Source: Pseudozyma flocculosa PF-1 (taxonomy: Eukaryota > Basidiomycota > Ustilaginomycetes > Ustilaginales > Ustilaginaceae). From it: 64,000 nucleotides of DNA. This document shows, piece after piece, positions 54,737-64,000 of the stretch. Both the position numbers and the translations under genes were made by a program. A model generated the notes under the pieces. That model saw only the letters and a list, made by a program, of their open reading frames with translations, was not told where the DNA came from and searched no databases. The stretch spans positions 184,712-248,711 of the forward strand of contig NW_006920882.1 of the NCBI RefSeq assembly GCF_000417875.1, read 5' to 3'. Position 1 is the stretch's first letter, and each line of letters begins with the position of its first letter.

Positions 54737-55596
54737 ATGAGCAACAGCGTGTAGGTAGCAGTGACCCTGCTCGCCGTGCTCTCGCTGCTGCTGCTGCCAC
54801 GTGCGGCCAGGCACCGCCTCGTCTTGCCCTTTCCTTGCCCGACCATCCAGCTCACCTGTGACCCTTCCCCTCCCCTGGCACAGCTCCGACCGCGTGTCGA
54901 GCTTCATCTCGCACAACAACCCGCTCAAGAGCACGTCGGTGCACAACGAGCTGGACCGCGCCGCCGCCTGGAACTACGGGCCCGTCTCGATCCTCGCCGC
55001 CTTTGCCGGCTCCCACCTCATCCTCCAGCACCGCCTGCCCAAGCTCTTCTACGGCGTCGACGACAACGTCTACCCGCGCCAGGACCTCCACGGCGACAGG
55101 GCAGAGCGCCACGTCGCAACCGGAAAGCTCACCCGCGCACAGCTCAACCGCCTCCGCAGGTGGGAGGCCGCACACTACAACTCGGTCGATCACCTCCCCG
55201 TCTTTGTCGGCGCCGTCGTGCGTATCCTGGCCCCGTGGACCGCCCGCCGCATGCAGCCCGCAGCTTCCAAAGGCGGGATGGAGAGCATCGACGGTCGCTG
55301 ACTCGTTTCCCGCGCGCTCCCGCTCCCGCTCCCCTCCCGTCTGCCGTTCCTCTATCCCTCCGCAGCTCTCGCTCCAGCTGGCCGGCGTGCCCAACCGCCT
55401 GACGAACCGCGTGTGCGCAGTCTACCTGGCCGCCCGCGCCGCCTACGCCGGCCTGTACATCACCGTCGAGAGCGAAGGGCTGAGCTGGCTGCGCACCCTC
55501 GCCTGGTGGACGTCGAACCTCACCTGCATCTACGCCTTCGTCGAGTCGGCAAAGCGCATCAACCACAACGTCGGCACCGGCACCGTCGCCCTCTAG
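54737..55596 (+). CDS. MAPEG-family membrane protein
   Basis: Exons 54737-54750 (14 nt), 54884-55217 and 55366-55596 give 192 residues. The MAPEG pattern is present: a first helix (WNYGPVSILAAFAGSHLIL), then RLRRWEAAHYNSVDHLPVFVGAV, which carries the conserved HxNxxExxPxF-like stretch (His-Tyr-Asn-Ser-Val-Asp here). Further helices are RVCAVYLAARAAYAGLYI and WWTSNLTCIYAFV. The family includes microsomal glutathione transferases and eicosanoid synthases; fungal members of this subtype are mostly uncharacterised. Asp replaces the more usual Glu in the motif. Endomembrane location is expected. Confidence 0.8.
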
Positions 55597-55929
55597 AAGG
55601 GGGGGCCTTTGGTATCGACATTGTAGACAGAGGTGCGCGCGCGTATCGATTGATCGATAGATCTCGCTCCAAGGAAACCAGGCCTGTTCATTTGCGCCAC
55701 TGATGCCCACGATAGCCTGGCACCGCTCGCCATCCGTTTCCGTCGGCCGATCATGGCCGACACCTTTCAAGAGCCGGCCTTGTTGTGGGGGCGGCGGGCT
55801 GTTGAAGCTGCGCCTAGCGATAACCGGCCTCCCCTGGCGCTGACTCGGCGGGTGCGCCATTCGTGAAGAACGGCACACGGGTTGAACGCGGGTGCCGGCC
55901 TGTATCAAGACCTTTTTCTTCATTATCGC

Positions 55930-56223
55930 CGAACCTGATGTGCACGGGGACAATCCTCGTTGATGTCGCCGCGGCAACGGATCGGATGCTCCGGTGTTGT
56001 TGTGGTCGAAGGGAGATATCGCAGAGCCGGACGCGCCCTGCTTGCTGCCAAGTTTTGGGTGGGGGGGGGGGGGGGGCACCTTGGCGATGAAGAAGTCGTA
56101 GAGGTGCAGGGCCAAGCCCCGGTCGGTGGGTCCTTTGTCGGGCCGGGGAGCGTCGGGCAATTGCACCGACAGAACGAAGCGCCTGCCACGACTTGCCGAG
56201 GGCGATGGTGCAGGCTGGGACAT
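55930..56223 (-). pseudogene. Truncated relative of the HNH-domain protein (N-terminal module only)
   Basis: From the ATG at 56223 the minus strand reads RGRRFVLSVQLP and, after an insert, LALHLYDFFIAKV. This aligns with RGKRFRISVRLP and VALYDFFVAS at the start of the HNH protein at 2677. A run of 16 C on this strand (56061-56076) follows immediately. Downstream there is no VYEAALG or HNH core. It is best read as a broken paralogue that kept only the N-terminal module. The open frame continues artificially toward 55144, antisense to the MAPEG gene. Confidence 0.55.
56061..56076. repeat. G16 homopolymer
   Basis: Sixteen consecutive G on the plus strand, the longest homopolymer noticed in the window. 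It is a likely site of length polymorphism or sequencing error. Confidence 0.95.
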
Positions 56224-56260
56224 GGTGAGGGCGATATGTGTGGCATGTGTGGGTATATGA

Positions 56261-56290
56261 GTGGTCGTGGTCGTGGTCGTGGCCGTGGTC
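56261..56290. repeat. GTGGTC hexanucleotide microsatellite
   Basis: Five near-perfect copies of GTGGTC, one reading GTGGCC. Confidence 0.9.
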
Positions 56291-56299
56291 GTTGGGCTG

Positions 56300-57904
56300 C
56301 TATCAGCACCACACGGCCAGATGTGGTGGTGGCGGCGGTGGTGCAGTTGGGGCGGGCGGCCATCAGTGTTACCTGCTTGTGCGTGCGTGTTTCGTTGGGT
56401 CTCAGGGCCAGGGTCCAGGGCCAGGGTCCAACAACTGGCCCCCCACAGCTACGCCGAAACAGACAAAGTGTTGGTCTTGGTGCTGGGTGCGGTCGACATG
56501 CACCTGGCTTGGGCTGGCTTTCCTGGATTGTTGGACGGGTTGATCCGCCCGTTCTCCTTCCCTCTACCCACCACCACCACCATTACCTGTCACCACCCAC
56601 CGTCAAGATGGCCAAGCTGCAAGTAGGTTGGCATCATGCAGTCCAAGGTAGGCTACTACCCTGCATCTGGCAAGCATTTTCAACTCGCCAAGTTCAAGAA
56701 GGTGTCAGGCCCTGACCGGCTGGCTGGACTGCCCCAACAGGCCGACCGCCGCAAGCTGAGCCACAGGTGGTGGTGCAGGCAGGACAGGGCCTCTGGCAGG
56801 ACGCAGCCCACAGTAAGCTGCCAGCATATCAGTCGGCTTCCCAGAAAGTGTGCACAGTAGGTGACTGTTGGCCCATTTGCTTCCCTGGTCAGCAGGGCGA
56901 CGGCCGGCAGCTCCTCAGCTGGGACCTGGACAAGCAGCAGCTCAAGCACACAAACAGGAGCTAGACAGAGGCCCCCAACCTGCCGGTGAAGAGCCACACC
57001 AAGATGGGCCTGCAGCAGCTCAGCTTTCCATCGGTCAAGGTGAGCAAAAGGCTAGCCTCAACCACTTGTGAACCTCGCCAAGGTAGCAATGTAGCAGGCA
57101 GCTGATCAAAGTCTTTGACGCTGACATCTGGAACAGCAGGTAGACCACCTGCCGGGCCACAGCCTGTCCCACGGCCACAAGAGGTCAGCATGGTCAAGAT
57201 GTCGGTATTGAGCCTTGGCTGGCAGCAGCAATACCAGCAGCGGCTGGAAGAACACGTCATCAAGGTGAACCTCGGTCCACGACCCGAGCTCCACGGTTGA
57301 GGCCGACCCCAACCGGCGGGATTTGTGCTTCTTCATGCACATGAATTTGACCGCCCAGAACCCCAGGACCGCTTGGTTCACCCTGCCTCAGCGGGACCGG
57401 GCTACGGGCAAGCGGCGCTACGACAGGCTAGGGCGCCAGCTCAAGCCCCTCAACGTGCGCCAGGCAGAGGCCATTCAAGGAGAGACCAGTTGCATGCCTC
57501 TCTGAGCACCTTGCCTGAAGCTTGTGAGGGAATCGACAAGTGGCAGCCCCAGCTGGAAGCCGTCAGGCACACTGCTGCACCGGAGGCTTTCCCTCTTGAG
57601 CCCGCTTGGGTATTGCCGTGCTTGATGGAGCGCTTCTCAGAGGCGGCTTCAAGCCTCGACATCAACCAAGGCAGAGAGACCTCCACATGGCAGTAGTTGC
57701 AGTTGGTGCTTTCACCTCACTCTTCCTTGCTGCCTCGCTGCCTCGCTGCCTCACGGCCTCACGGCCTCGTTCTCGACCACGACCCACCTCTGCTCTGTCC
57801 CCTTTCCAGTCCCCCGCCGTCGAAGAGAGGCCGCTCAAGCTCGCCCCGGTCGACAGCCCCCTTCGCTTGCCCCTCCACGCCAGTCTCCTTTGCTCCTCAC
57901 CTCG
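56300..57904. other. Gene-free CpG-poor block, possible repeat relic
   Basis: No exon chain is supported. The 480 bases from 56641 to 57120 contain about 14 CG dinucleotides, against roughly 40 expected from neighbouring coding DNA. The 16-mer AGCACCTTGCCTGAAG at 57505-57520 also occurs at 11678-11693 in the other CpG-poor block, on the same strand. The last 200 bases are the C/T-rich leader of the F-box gene. Confidence 0.45.
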
Positions 57905-60067
57905 ATGACCACCCCGACCCGCCACGACTCTGCACCCAGCCCGCTCTCGCAGCTACCCACCGAGCTCCTCTACCACTGCTTCCGCCTCGCCGCCTCGCTC
58001 GATCCCCACACGGCACGCTCCCTCGCCTACGTCTCGCGCACCGTCTGCCACTGGACCATCTCGCAGCGCTGGTCGACGATCGTCTGCACCACGCCCCAGC
58101 AGGTCGTCGCCCTCTGGCTCTTTCTTATCGAGTCCCAGCACAACGACGACACTGACGCCCACCCCCACCCCCCACCCTCCGGCTCCGGCTCCGGCGCGCC
58201 ACCAACACCGCGCTACATTTCCTGCCCCGCCTCGAGGCCCGGCTCCTATACTCGCAACCTCTTTATCGATACCACTCCATGCGGCGCCACCACTCATGTT
58301 GACCCCGGCACGACGACGCCCTACGAGGACCTCCTCACCCTCTCGTCCCGCCTCCAGCTCCAGCGGGAACGCGACGCACTCGCCCACGCCGCAGCGCTTT
58401 CGACGTCGCAGCCACCGCCCGCATGGGAGACGCTGCAGCGCACCAAGCTGGCGCCCACCCGCGCCTCGTCGCGCCTCTCCGGGCTCCTCTACCACTTCCC
58501 CGCCCTCGACCACCTCGCCCTCGGCGCAACCGAGATGCAGCTCTTCCAGCCCAGCCTCATCTCTACCTCGCCCGTCGAAATGATGCTCGTCTACGACGGA
58601 AACGACACCCTCATCTCCGACGTCTTTCTCAGCGGCGTCGAGGAGCTCGCGCACTGGTCCGACGACGTCGAGTCCAGCGGGTCGCAGCGAGGGGCAGGGA
58701 ACATGACGGCGACACTGGGCGGCATCCGACGCCGCCTCAAGCGGCTCCACGTCGTCGGCATCGACCCGCGCAGCCAGCTGGCGGGCGTAGCGATGCCCGT
58801 CAAGATCCTCGAGCCTCTTCGCGCCGGCAGCACCTCGCCCGGCTCTCTTATCCACGCGCTCTCCTACAACGCACCGCCGCTGCTCGACGAGGCGACCTCC
58901 AACGGCGACCAAACCAACGGCGATGGCCATGGCGACGTCGACGGCGCCTCGCGCTCTCCGCTAGCCACGGTCCGCGAGCAGGCGATCCGTGCCCTCTCGT
59001 TGCCATCGGCTCCCCTATCGCGCCAGCGTACCAGCCAGGGCCTCACGCACCTTCGCTACGATACCAAGCGATTCTCATTTCGGCCCTCGGAGATCATTGC
59101 GTCGCGGCTGCGATCATTCGTGCAGGAGCTGGATCTCGCCCCGGCGGCTGGCTCGGCGGCGGCGGGCGGCGAGAATGGCGAGCGGGCGGGTGAGACGAGG
59201 ACGACGTACACACACACTGGACCTCGCCATGCTGCGCCTGTAGCCGGATCCGGGTCTGACCATAGCCTCCTCGGCCAAATGTCCAGGACCAGCGGCGGCA
59301 GCGGCGGCGAGACCTCCCCCTCCTCCTCCTTCTCCAGCATCCCAGCAACCCCCGTCTCAAAGCTGCTGGAGTCGTGGGGGGTCGGTCAGCTACACCGCCT
59401 CCAACTATGCTGGGACCCTCCCGCCTCGTCGTCGACATCGTCCTCCTCCTCCACGCCCGCAGCCGCCTCCACACCGGCAGCAGCAGCAGCGGGGGCCGTC
59501 GAGGAAGAGCAAGACGCCGAAGACGTCTGGCCACGCGAACGCAGCGACGTGTGGACGAGCACGAGCAGCGGCAGCGGCCTCCTCCCGCTCGTTTTCCCGC
59601 CGACGAACTCGTCGTCGTCGTCGTCCTCGTCTGCGACAGGCGGCGGCGCCGTCGTCGACGCATCCTCGGCCGTGTTTGCGGCCGAGTTTGCCGATTCTAT
59701 CCGACACCTCTACGGCTGGACGCAAATGACGCAGCGGCAGCGCTGGATCGCGTCGCAGGGCGAGTACGTCGATCGCATCGAGGCCGGCTTCACGGCCTCG
59801 GATAATGCGGCCCTGTCGCGCATCCAGGAGCGCTTCACGAGGCAACTTCGAGACGAGTCGCTGCTCGCCGCCGCACCTCGAGCCACCGACCACGATGCTG
59901 CCGCCGCCGCTGCCGCAGAGTCCGATAGGCTGCGGTATCGCGCCAGGCCGCCCTGCGAGTTCGTCAGCTTGGGCGGCGTCACCGCCGCTTTCACCAAACA
60001 GCATCGGATCGATGTCTTCCTCGATCGGTCCAGAGGCGGTCAAGGGTCGTGGCCGTCGACGACCTAG
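57905..60067 (+). CDS. F-box-like protein
   Basis: An intronless frame of 720 residues from the ATG at 57905. Residues about 15-60 resemble an F-box (LSQLPTELLYHCFRLAASLD, then VSRTVCHWTISQRW). The rest contains Leu-rich strands (GLLYHFPALDHLALGA, RRLKRLHVVGID, QLHRLQLCWD) that may form irregular leucine-rich repeats, separated by Ser/Ala/Gly-rich low-complexity stretches (poly-Ser near 59611-59637). It probably acts as a substrate adaptor of an SCF ubiquitin ligase, by analogy. No closer family is recognised. Confidence 0.72.
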   Translation: MTTPTRHDSAPSPLSQLPTELLYHCFRLAASLDPHTARSLAYVSRTVCHWTISQRWSTIVCTTPQQVVALWLFLIESQHNDDTDAHPHPPPSGSGSGAPPTPRYISCPASRPGSYTRNLFIDTTPCGATTHVDPGTTTPYEDLLTLSSRLQLQRERDALAHAAALSTSQPPPAWETLQRTKLAPTRASSRLSGLLYHFPALDHLALGATEMQLFQPSLISTSPVEMMLVYDGNDTLISDVFLSGVEELAHWSDDVESSGSQRGAGNMTATLGGIRRRLKRLHVVGIDPRSQLAGVAMPVKILEPLRAGSTSPGSLIHALSYNAPPLLDEATSNGDQTNGDGHGDVDGASRSPLATVREQAIRALSLPSAPLSRQRTSQGLTHLRYDTKRFSFRPSEIIASRLRSFVQELDLAPAAGSAAAGGENGERAGETRTTYTHTGPRHAAPVAGSGSDHSLLGQMSRTSGGSGGETSPSSSFSSIPATPVSKLLESWGVGQLHRLQLCWDPPASSSTSSSSSTPAAASTPAAAAAGAVEEEQDAEDVWPRERSDVWTSTSSGSGLLPLVFPPTNSSSSSSSSATGGGAVVDASSAVFAAEFADSIRHLYGWTQMTQRQRWIASQGEYVDRIEAGFTASDNAALSRIQERFTRQLRDESLLAAAPRATDHDAAAAAAAESDRLRYRARPPCEFVSLGGVTAAFTKQHRIDVFLDRSRGGQGSWPSTT

Positions 60068-60331
60068 ATGAGCACGGCGAATTGCAGATGGCGCACATGG
60101 GCCGCCGCCGCCGGCCCACTCTCTTTGGCGGCCTTCGAGACAGGCAGCGGCCGGATGGGTGAAAGCATGCGATGAGATGGCTCTTATCGACGGCGGGGAT
60201 GTCGTGACCTCGTCCCGTCCTACCCCCTCTTCCGTCCTCCGTCCTTCCCTCCTGTACCTGTCGGGCCCCTCTTGAGCGTCTCCCTGGACGCGCCGCCCTG
60301 TCCGCAGCTACAGCCGTGCCGTGGCGGCTAG

Positions 60332-61848
60332 TCAGTTGCCGTTGACGGCGGGCGTGATGCTGAGGCTGCTCATGCCTTGCAACGCGCCCATGTTGGGCCG
60401 CTCGCCGCGCTCGAGGGCGCCCTGGCTCTCGCGGCGCAGCTTCTCGCGCTTGGCGGCGCTCATGTAGACGCGCGGGTAGCTGAGCGGCGTAATGGCGCCC
60501 GACGCGTAGCCGCTGCGGCGGCCGTCTTCGTAGTGCTTGACCTCGTGCTCGACCGCCTCGCCGCGCGCGATGCGCTCCCGCTCCCGCTTGATCCGCTCCT
60601 GAGCCTCTTCGCACCGCGTCCGCAGAAAGTGGATCACGTCCTTGGGGTTGGGGTGGTTGAAGACGGCCGTGCCCGCCACAATGATGTTGGCGCCCGCATC
60701 GGCGCACCGGTCAATCGTCTTGGGCCCGACGCCGCCGTCGACCTCGACGTCAAGATCCGGGAACCGCGCCCGCAGCTCGGCCACCTTGGGCATGCACTCC
60801 TTCATAAACTTTTGCCCGCCGGCGCCTGTGTCCCCAGAGGAAGAGCAGGGTGGGTCGCGGCCATGCAGTCAGCTTCGTCGGTCCTGTGCAGTTCGGTCGC
60901 CGTGCGCTGCTGCCGGGAACCTGCCACTCACCTGGCCAGACGGTCATGACGAGGATCATATCGACAGCCTTTCCTAGCTCGTCGGAGATCTCGCTGGCCG
61001 GCGTGCCTGGGTTGATGGCCACGGCCGCCCGCATCTTTGTAGCCCTGATCTGTCGCACCACGTCCATCGGGTCGTCTAAGGTGTGTCAAGGGGGAGCGAG
61101 CGCCGGCCCGATGATCAGCCAAAGAGTTTCCGCGCTGGGTCTCGAGGTTTTCACCGCCTCCACGAGCAGCGAAGGAATGTCACTCACCGGTCGCTTCGAG
61201 ATGGAACGTATATGATGCACCTCCAGCCTCGGCGATGTCCTTGACCCACTGCGAGATCCGATGCGGCAAGAGAACGAGCGAGAGCTCGCGCGCCGGCTTT
61301 CAGCGATCGCTGTTCCCGGAAGCCAGAGGCGCAAGTCGATATCCTCCGCTGCGCAAACTCACCCTGCCGGGGTCGGTCACCATCATGTGGCAGTCCATAA
61401 AGATGTTGGGCACCGCCTTGCTGACCGATGCGATGACAGGTGCGCCCATGACGATATTTGGGACAAAGTGCCTGCGCAGTCCAAGTAGAGGGGGTGAAAC
61501 GAAGGTCAGCGACACGCTCGTAGGTTCCTTCAGCCTGTTCCCTTGACGCCTTGCTCACCCGTCCATGATGTCTGCGCGAGGGCGAATAGAAGCCAAGGCG
61601 AAGCGGGGTGTAAGGGTCAAAGAGCGGTGGGCAGAGCATGGCATGGTCAGTCGTGTTCTCGGGCGCCCTTGTAGGCGAAAGCAAAGGTCCGGCGACGCAT
61701 CTCATCGTTCGCGAGCGCGATTCGCCGCGGACGACGACTCACCCATGTGCAGCCAATCCGCCCCGCAGTCCATCATCCTCTGGCATTCGCAGTTGAGGTT
61801 GCCCAGGTCCGAGGCCAGGACACTGGGTGCGATTTTCGTAGCTGGCAT
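60332..61848 (-). CDS. RPE1: Ribulose-phosphate 3-epimerase with C-terminal extension
   Basis: Six exons on the minus strand (61848-61743, 61571-61559, 61471-61363, 61248-61188, 61075-60932, 60825-60332) join to 308 residues. The TIM-barrel landmarks are [27 protein letters not shown] (metal and catalytic His/Asp), [43 protein letters not shown] and [13 protein letters not shown], then AGTAVF for the phosphate site. The 13-nt second exon supplies DIMDG, which contains a catalytic Asp, so it cannot be skipped. The enzyme interconverts ribulose- and xylulose-5-phosphate in the pentose phosphate pathway. Beyond the usual end (about residue 225) some 80 charged residues remain ([19 protein letters not shown] helix). 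Confidence 0.93.
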
Positions 61849-63425
61849 GGTGAAGTGAGGTGTGGGACCGTCGATGCCGGCCTGGTACGCTGCGCGTGCT
61901 GGTAGTGCTGGTGCTGGTGGTCGAGTCGGACTATGGCCGCTTTGCTGGGATGAACAGAATGGCAGCGCGAGGTGACACTCGGGTCTGCCGCGGCGTTATC
62001 GATGCGAGCTCAGAGCGTGGATCCGGAAGAGGTGACCGAGGTGACAAAAGGAGCAGGAACCCGGGCAAGCGAGCAGGCAGATGGTGTTTGTGAAGCAGGG
62101 CGCTGTGTAGCGTCTTGAGCTGGTCCGCTGTGGTGTGACGCTATCGGATTCAAGCCTAGCCGTACCGAGGTGGTCAGAGGGATGCTGAGGCCGGCGTGAT
62201 CAGGGTGTCAGAGTCAGAAGCGGAGGTAGTGGCTTGTCGCTGCGGTCAGACGAGATGCCAGTATCGAGCCGATGTCCGCTGATGTGCAAGGATTGCGACC
62301 GCTACAGCCCAGTTGGCGGGGACGACGTGGAAACAACCTCGAGATTGCCGGCCGTACGGCGTCGTCAAGCCGAGTAGAGGAGAGAGGGTGCGTGGGGGCG
62401 AGTGCGTCGTGAGTCGAAGGCCGCTATTTGGATGGCCGAGGTCAGGACGACGGCGGTTGCAGTGGTGGTGGCGGGCAGCAGCGACGGCGGTGGCAAAGAT
62501 GTGATAGAGATGAGCAGGCAGGTGGGTGCGGTATGGAAGATGGTCAAAGTGGGCGGGCAGAGGATGCAAGGCTGGAGGAGGAGAAGGGCCGAGATTGCGT
62601 CGTCGGTCGCCCGCCCACTCGCCAAGCCTCTCGAACCGCCGCCGGACCGGAGTCAGCCCAACGCAGCGCAGCCCTCACAGACCAGGCAGGCAGGCTGGCC
62701 AAGCAGCGCGGCGCGGCGCGGCAAGCCACACCTGGACCTGGCCAGGCCTGCCTGGCGGCGTCGGGCGAAGGGCTCCTGGCTGCCTTGTTTCCCGTGTGTC
62801 CCTGCCTTGCCTTGCCCTGCCCTGCCCTCTGGCCGCCTGGGCTGGCCTGCGCACCGGCCAAGCGCCCACCCGCCCTCTTCTCTGTGGGCTGCCCAAATTT
62901 GAATTGTTGGGCCCTGGCCCTGGAGCCTGCTGGCCCTGCCACCGAGGGTTTTTAGAAATGGCTCAGAGGGCTGCGTCACTGTGCCGGCCTGTTCCAAGCG
63001 GCGCGGGCTTCCCCTAGCTTTGCCCCCACCCCACCCCAAAACGACTGGCCTGGCCCTGGCCTGCTGGGCCTGCCACGCTCGGCTGCCTCGCCGACGCCGT
63101 CGACTCAATTCGCCGAGACGGCTGGCAAAAATCTCGGCTCCGGCTGCTGGCCCCCTCCTGCTCGCCGAGCTTCGCTGCGACGCCAGGCGACGAGCGCCAT
63201 GAAGCGCTCCCTTCTGCCCTCGCTGCGCTCGCTGCGCTCGCTTCTCAGCTTCACACCGCGCACGCACTCACTCGTCCAGAGGTCCAGATGCGGGGAGGGC
63301 GACTGAATTCTACAGCGGACCGAATCAAGGACGAGGGGGGTATCAATGCCAACGGGACGGTGGAAAATGCGAGGCAGGATCTTGCTATGCTGCGCCAACG
63401 CCTGCGGCGGGGGCTGGCCCGGGAC
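61849..63425. other. 1.6 kb intergenic region
   Basis: No gene is supported. It contains GGCCAGGCCTGCC-type palindromic sequence near 62750 and a short tandem TCGCTGCGC repeat at about 63218-63241. Confidence 0.4.
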
Positions 63426-64000
63426 TCAGAAATGCGACACGCCCTCGGACTCCATCTTGCCCATGCGCTTGTTCTGCTTGCCAAACTGGCGCTTGACGCG
63501 CACCACGCCGTCCTCGGCGTTGGTCTTGAGCCAGCTCAGCGTGCGGAACCCCTTGACCTGCGCCGCGCCCCGGTGCTGGCGATGCAGCGCCCGCTGCCGC
63601 GCCCGTCGCCCCTCGGGCGTATCCGCATCCTCGCCCGACATGTAGTCCTCGACCTCCGAGTCAGTCACCGACGCCGTGTACAGGCTGCCGCGCTCGGCCG
63701 CCTCCTCGTCCTCAAACATCTCGGTCGAACGCCGCTCTTCGGGCTCAGCCACAAACGCGTCGGCGCCGTTGCGCGGCTGCGACAGCACGCGGCGGTGGCC
63801 CGGCCGGCTCGAACCCGGTGTTCCGGCCATCGACGGCACCGCCGACCCGTCCGACGGCTCGAGCGCCCGATTGCCCATCTCTCCGAGCCTCTTCCGGCTC
63901 TCGGCGCTCAGCGAGTGCGACTTTGGCCGCTCGCCGCAGTCGGTCAGCGTGACGTAGGTGTCGTAGGCGAAGCGCAGCTCGTGGTCGCCGGCAGTGTGCG
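63426..64000 (-). CDS. C-terminal part of an unrecognised protein (5' end beyond window)
   Basis: The frame is open from the window edge to the stop at 63426, giving about 191 residues. It begins AGDHELRFAYDTYVTLTDCG, which looks conserved and structured, then a hydrophilic tail with Ser/Glu/Asp-rich DSEVEDYMSGEDAD and a basic end (VKRQFGKQNKRMGKM). I do not recognise the family. The internal ATG at 63878 is unlikely to be the start, because the better-looking sequence lies upstream of it. No intron signals are needed in the visible part. Confidence 0.65.
   Translation of the reverse strand, partial: HTAGDHELRFAYDTYVTLTDCGERPKSHSLSAESRKRLGEMGNRALEPSDGSAVPSMAGTPGSSRPGHRRVLSQPRNGADAFVAEPEERRSTEMFEDEEAAERGSLYTASVTDSEVEDYMSGEDADTPEGRRARQRALHRQHRGAAQVKGFRTLSWLKTNAEDGVVRVKRQFGKQNKRMGKMESEGVSHF

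Noticed and set aside
55144..56223. Long minus-strand open frame of 359 codons
   Set aside because: Most of it is antisense to the MAPEG gene and only its first 60 or so codons resemble the HNH protein head. I kept only that fragment, as a pseudogene.

Overview
The window is nuclear DNA from a GC-rich basidiomycete fungus. Almost every gene has short introns (about 90-120 nt) with GTGAGT- or GTACGT-type donors, proteins carry long Ser/Ala/Pro-rich low-complexity stretches, and both tRNA genes have an intron in the anticodon loop. The gene set (a GAF-type hybrid histidine kinase, a GH18 chitinase, an HP1-type chromodomain protein, a Kha1-type antiporter) together with the short introns fits a smut-related lineage (Ustilaginomycotina). 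That lineage call is an inference and was not tested by a search.

Layout. 1-9.9 kb is dense with housekeeping genes: a HERP-like ubiquitin-domain membrane protein (partial), an HNH-domain protein with an apparent frameshift, the ESCRT-I subunit VPS28, the 9-1-1 clamp subunit HUS1 (seven exons) and phosphoglycerate kinase. 9.9-11.8 kb is a gene-free block that includes about 390 bases with no CG dinucleotide at all, followed by an intron-containing tRNA-Val(AAC). 12.5-19.1 kb is one very large hybrid histidine kinase, interrupted near its C-terminus by a 144-N assembly gap. 19.1-25.0 kb is a 5.9 kb stretch with no convincing gene.

25-31.3 kb carries a Kha1-type K+/H+ antiporter, an alpha/beta hydrolase and the Tudor-domain splicing factor SPF30/SMNDC1. 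32.2-36.9 kb holds three small secreted-protein genes in the same orientation that share a signal peptide, a Cys pair and a phase-1 intron ahead of a short C-terminal cassette. This looks like a lineage-specific secreted family and is the most interesting novelty candidate here. Then follow a TPR protein, a large GH18 chitinase with twelve alternating Cys-rich modules, an MPDU1-like PQ-loop protein and an F-box protein (44-48 kb), and an intron-containing tRNA-Met(CAT).

48.9-57 kb carries an HP1-like protein with an unusual long tail, a membrane-anchored exopolyphosphatase, a PYM homologue, a MAPEG-family membrane protein, a truncated relative of the HNH protein, and a second CpG-poor block that shares a 16-mer with the first. 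57.9-64 kb contains a second F-box-like protein, ribulose-phosphate 3-epimerase (six exons, one of 13 nt) and the C-terminal part of an unrecognised gene. Genes are individually promoted and there are no operons. Several neighbours are divergent or convergent pairs sharing short intergenic DNA. All gene models were built by eye from reading frames, splice signals and family conservation.
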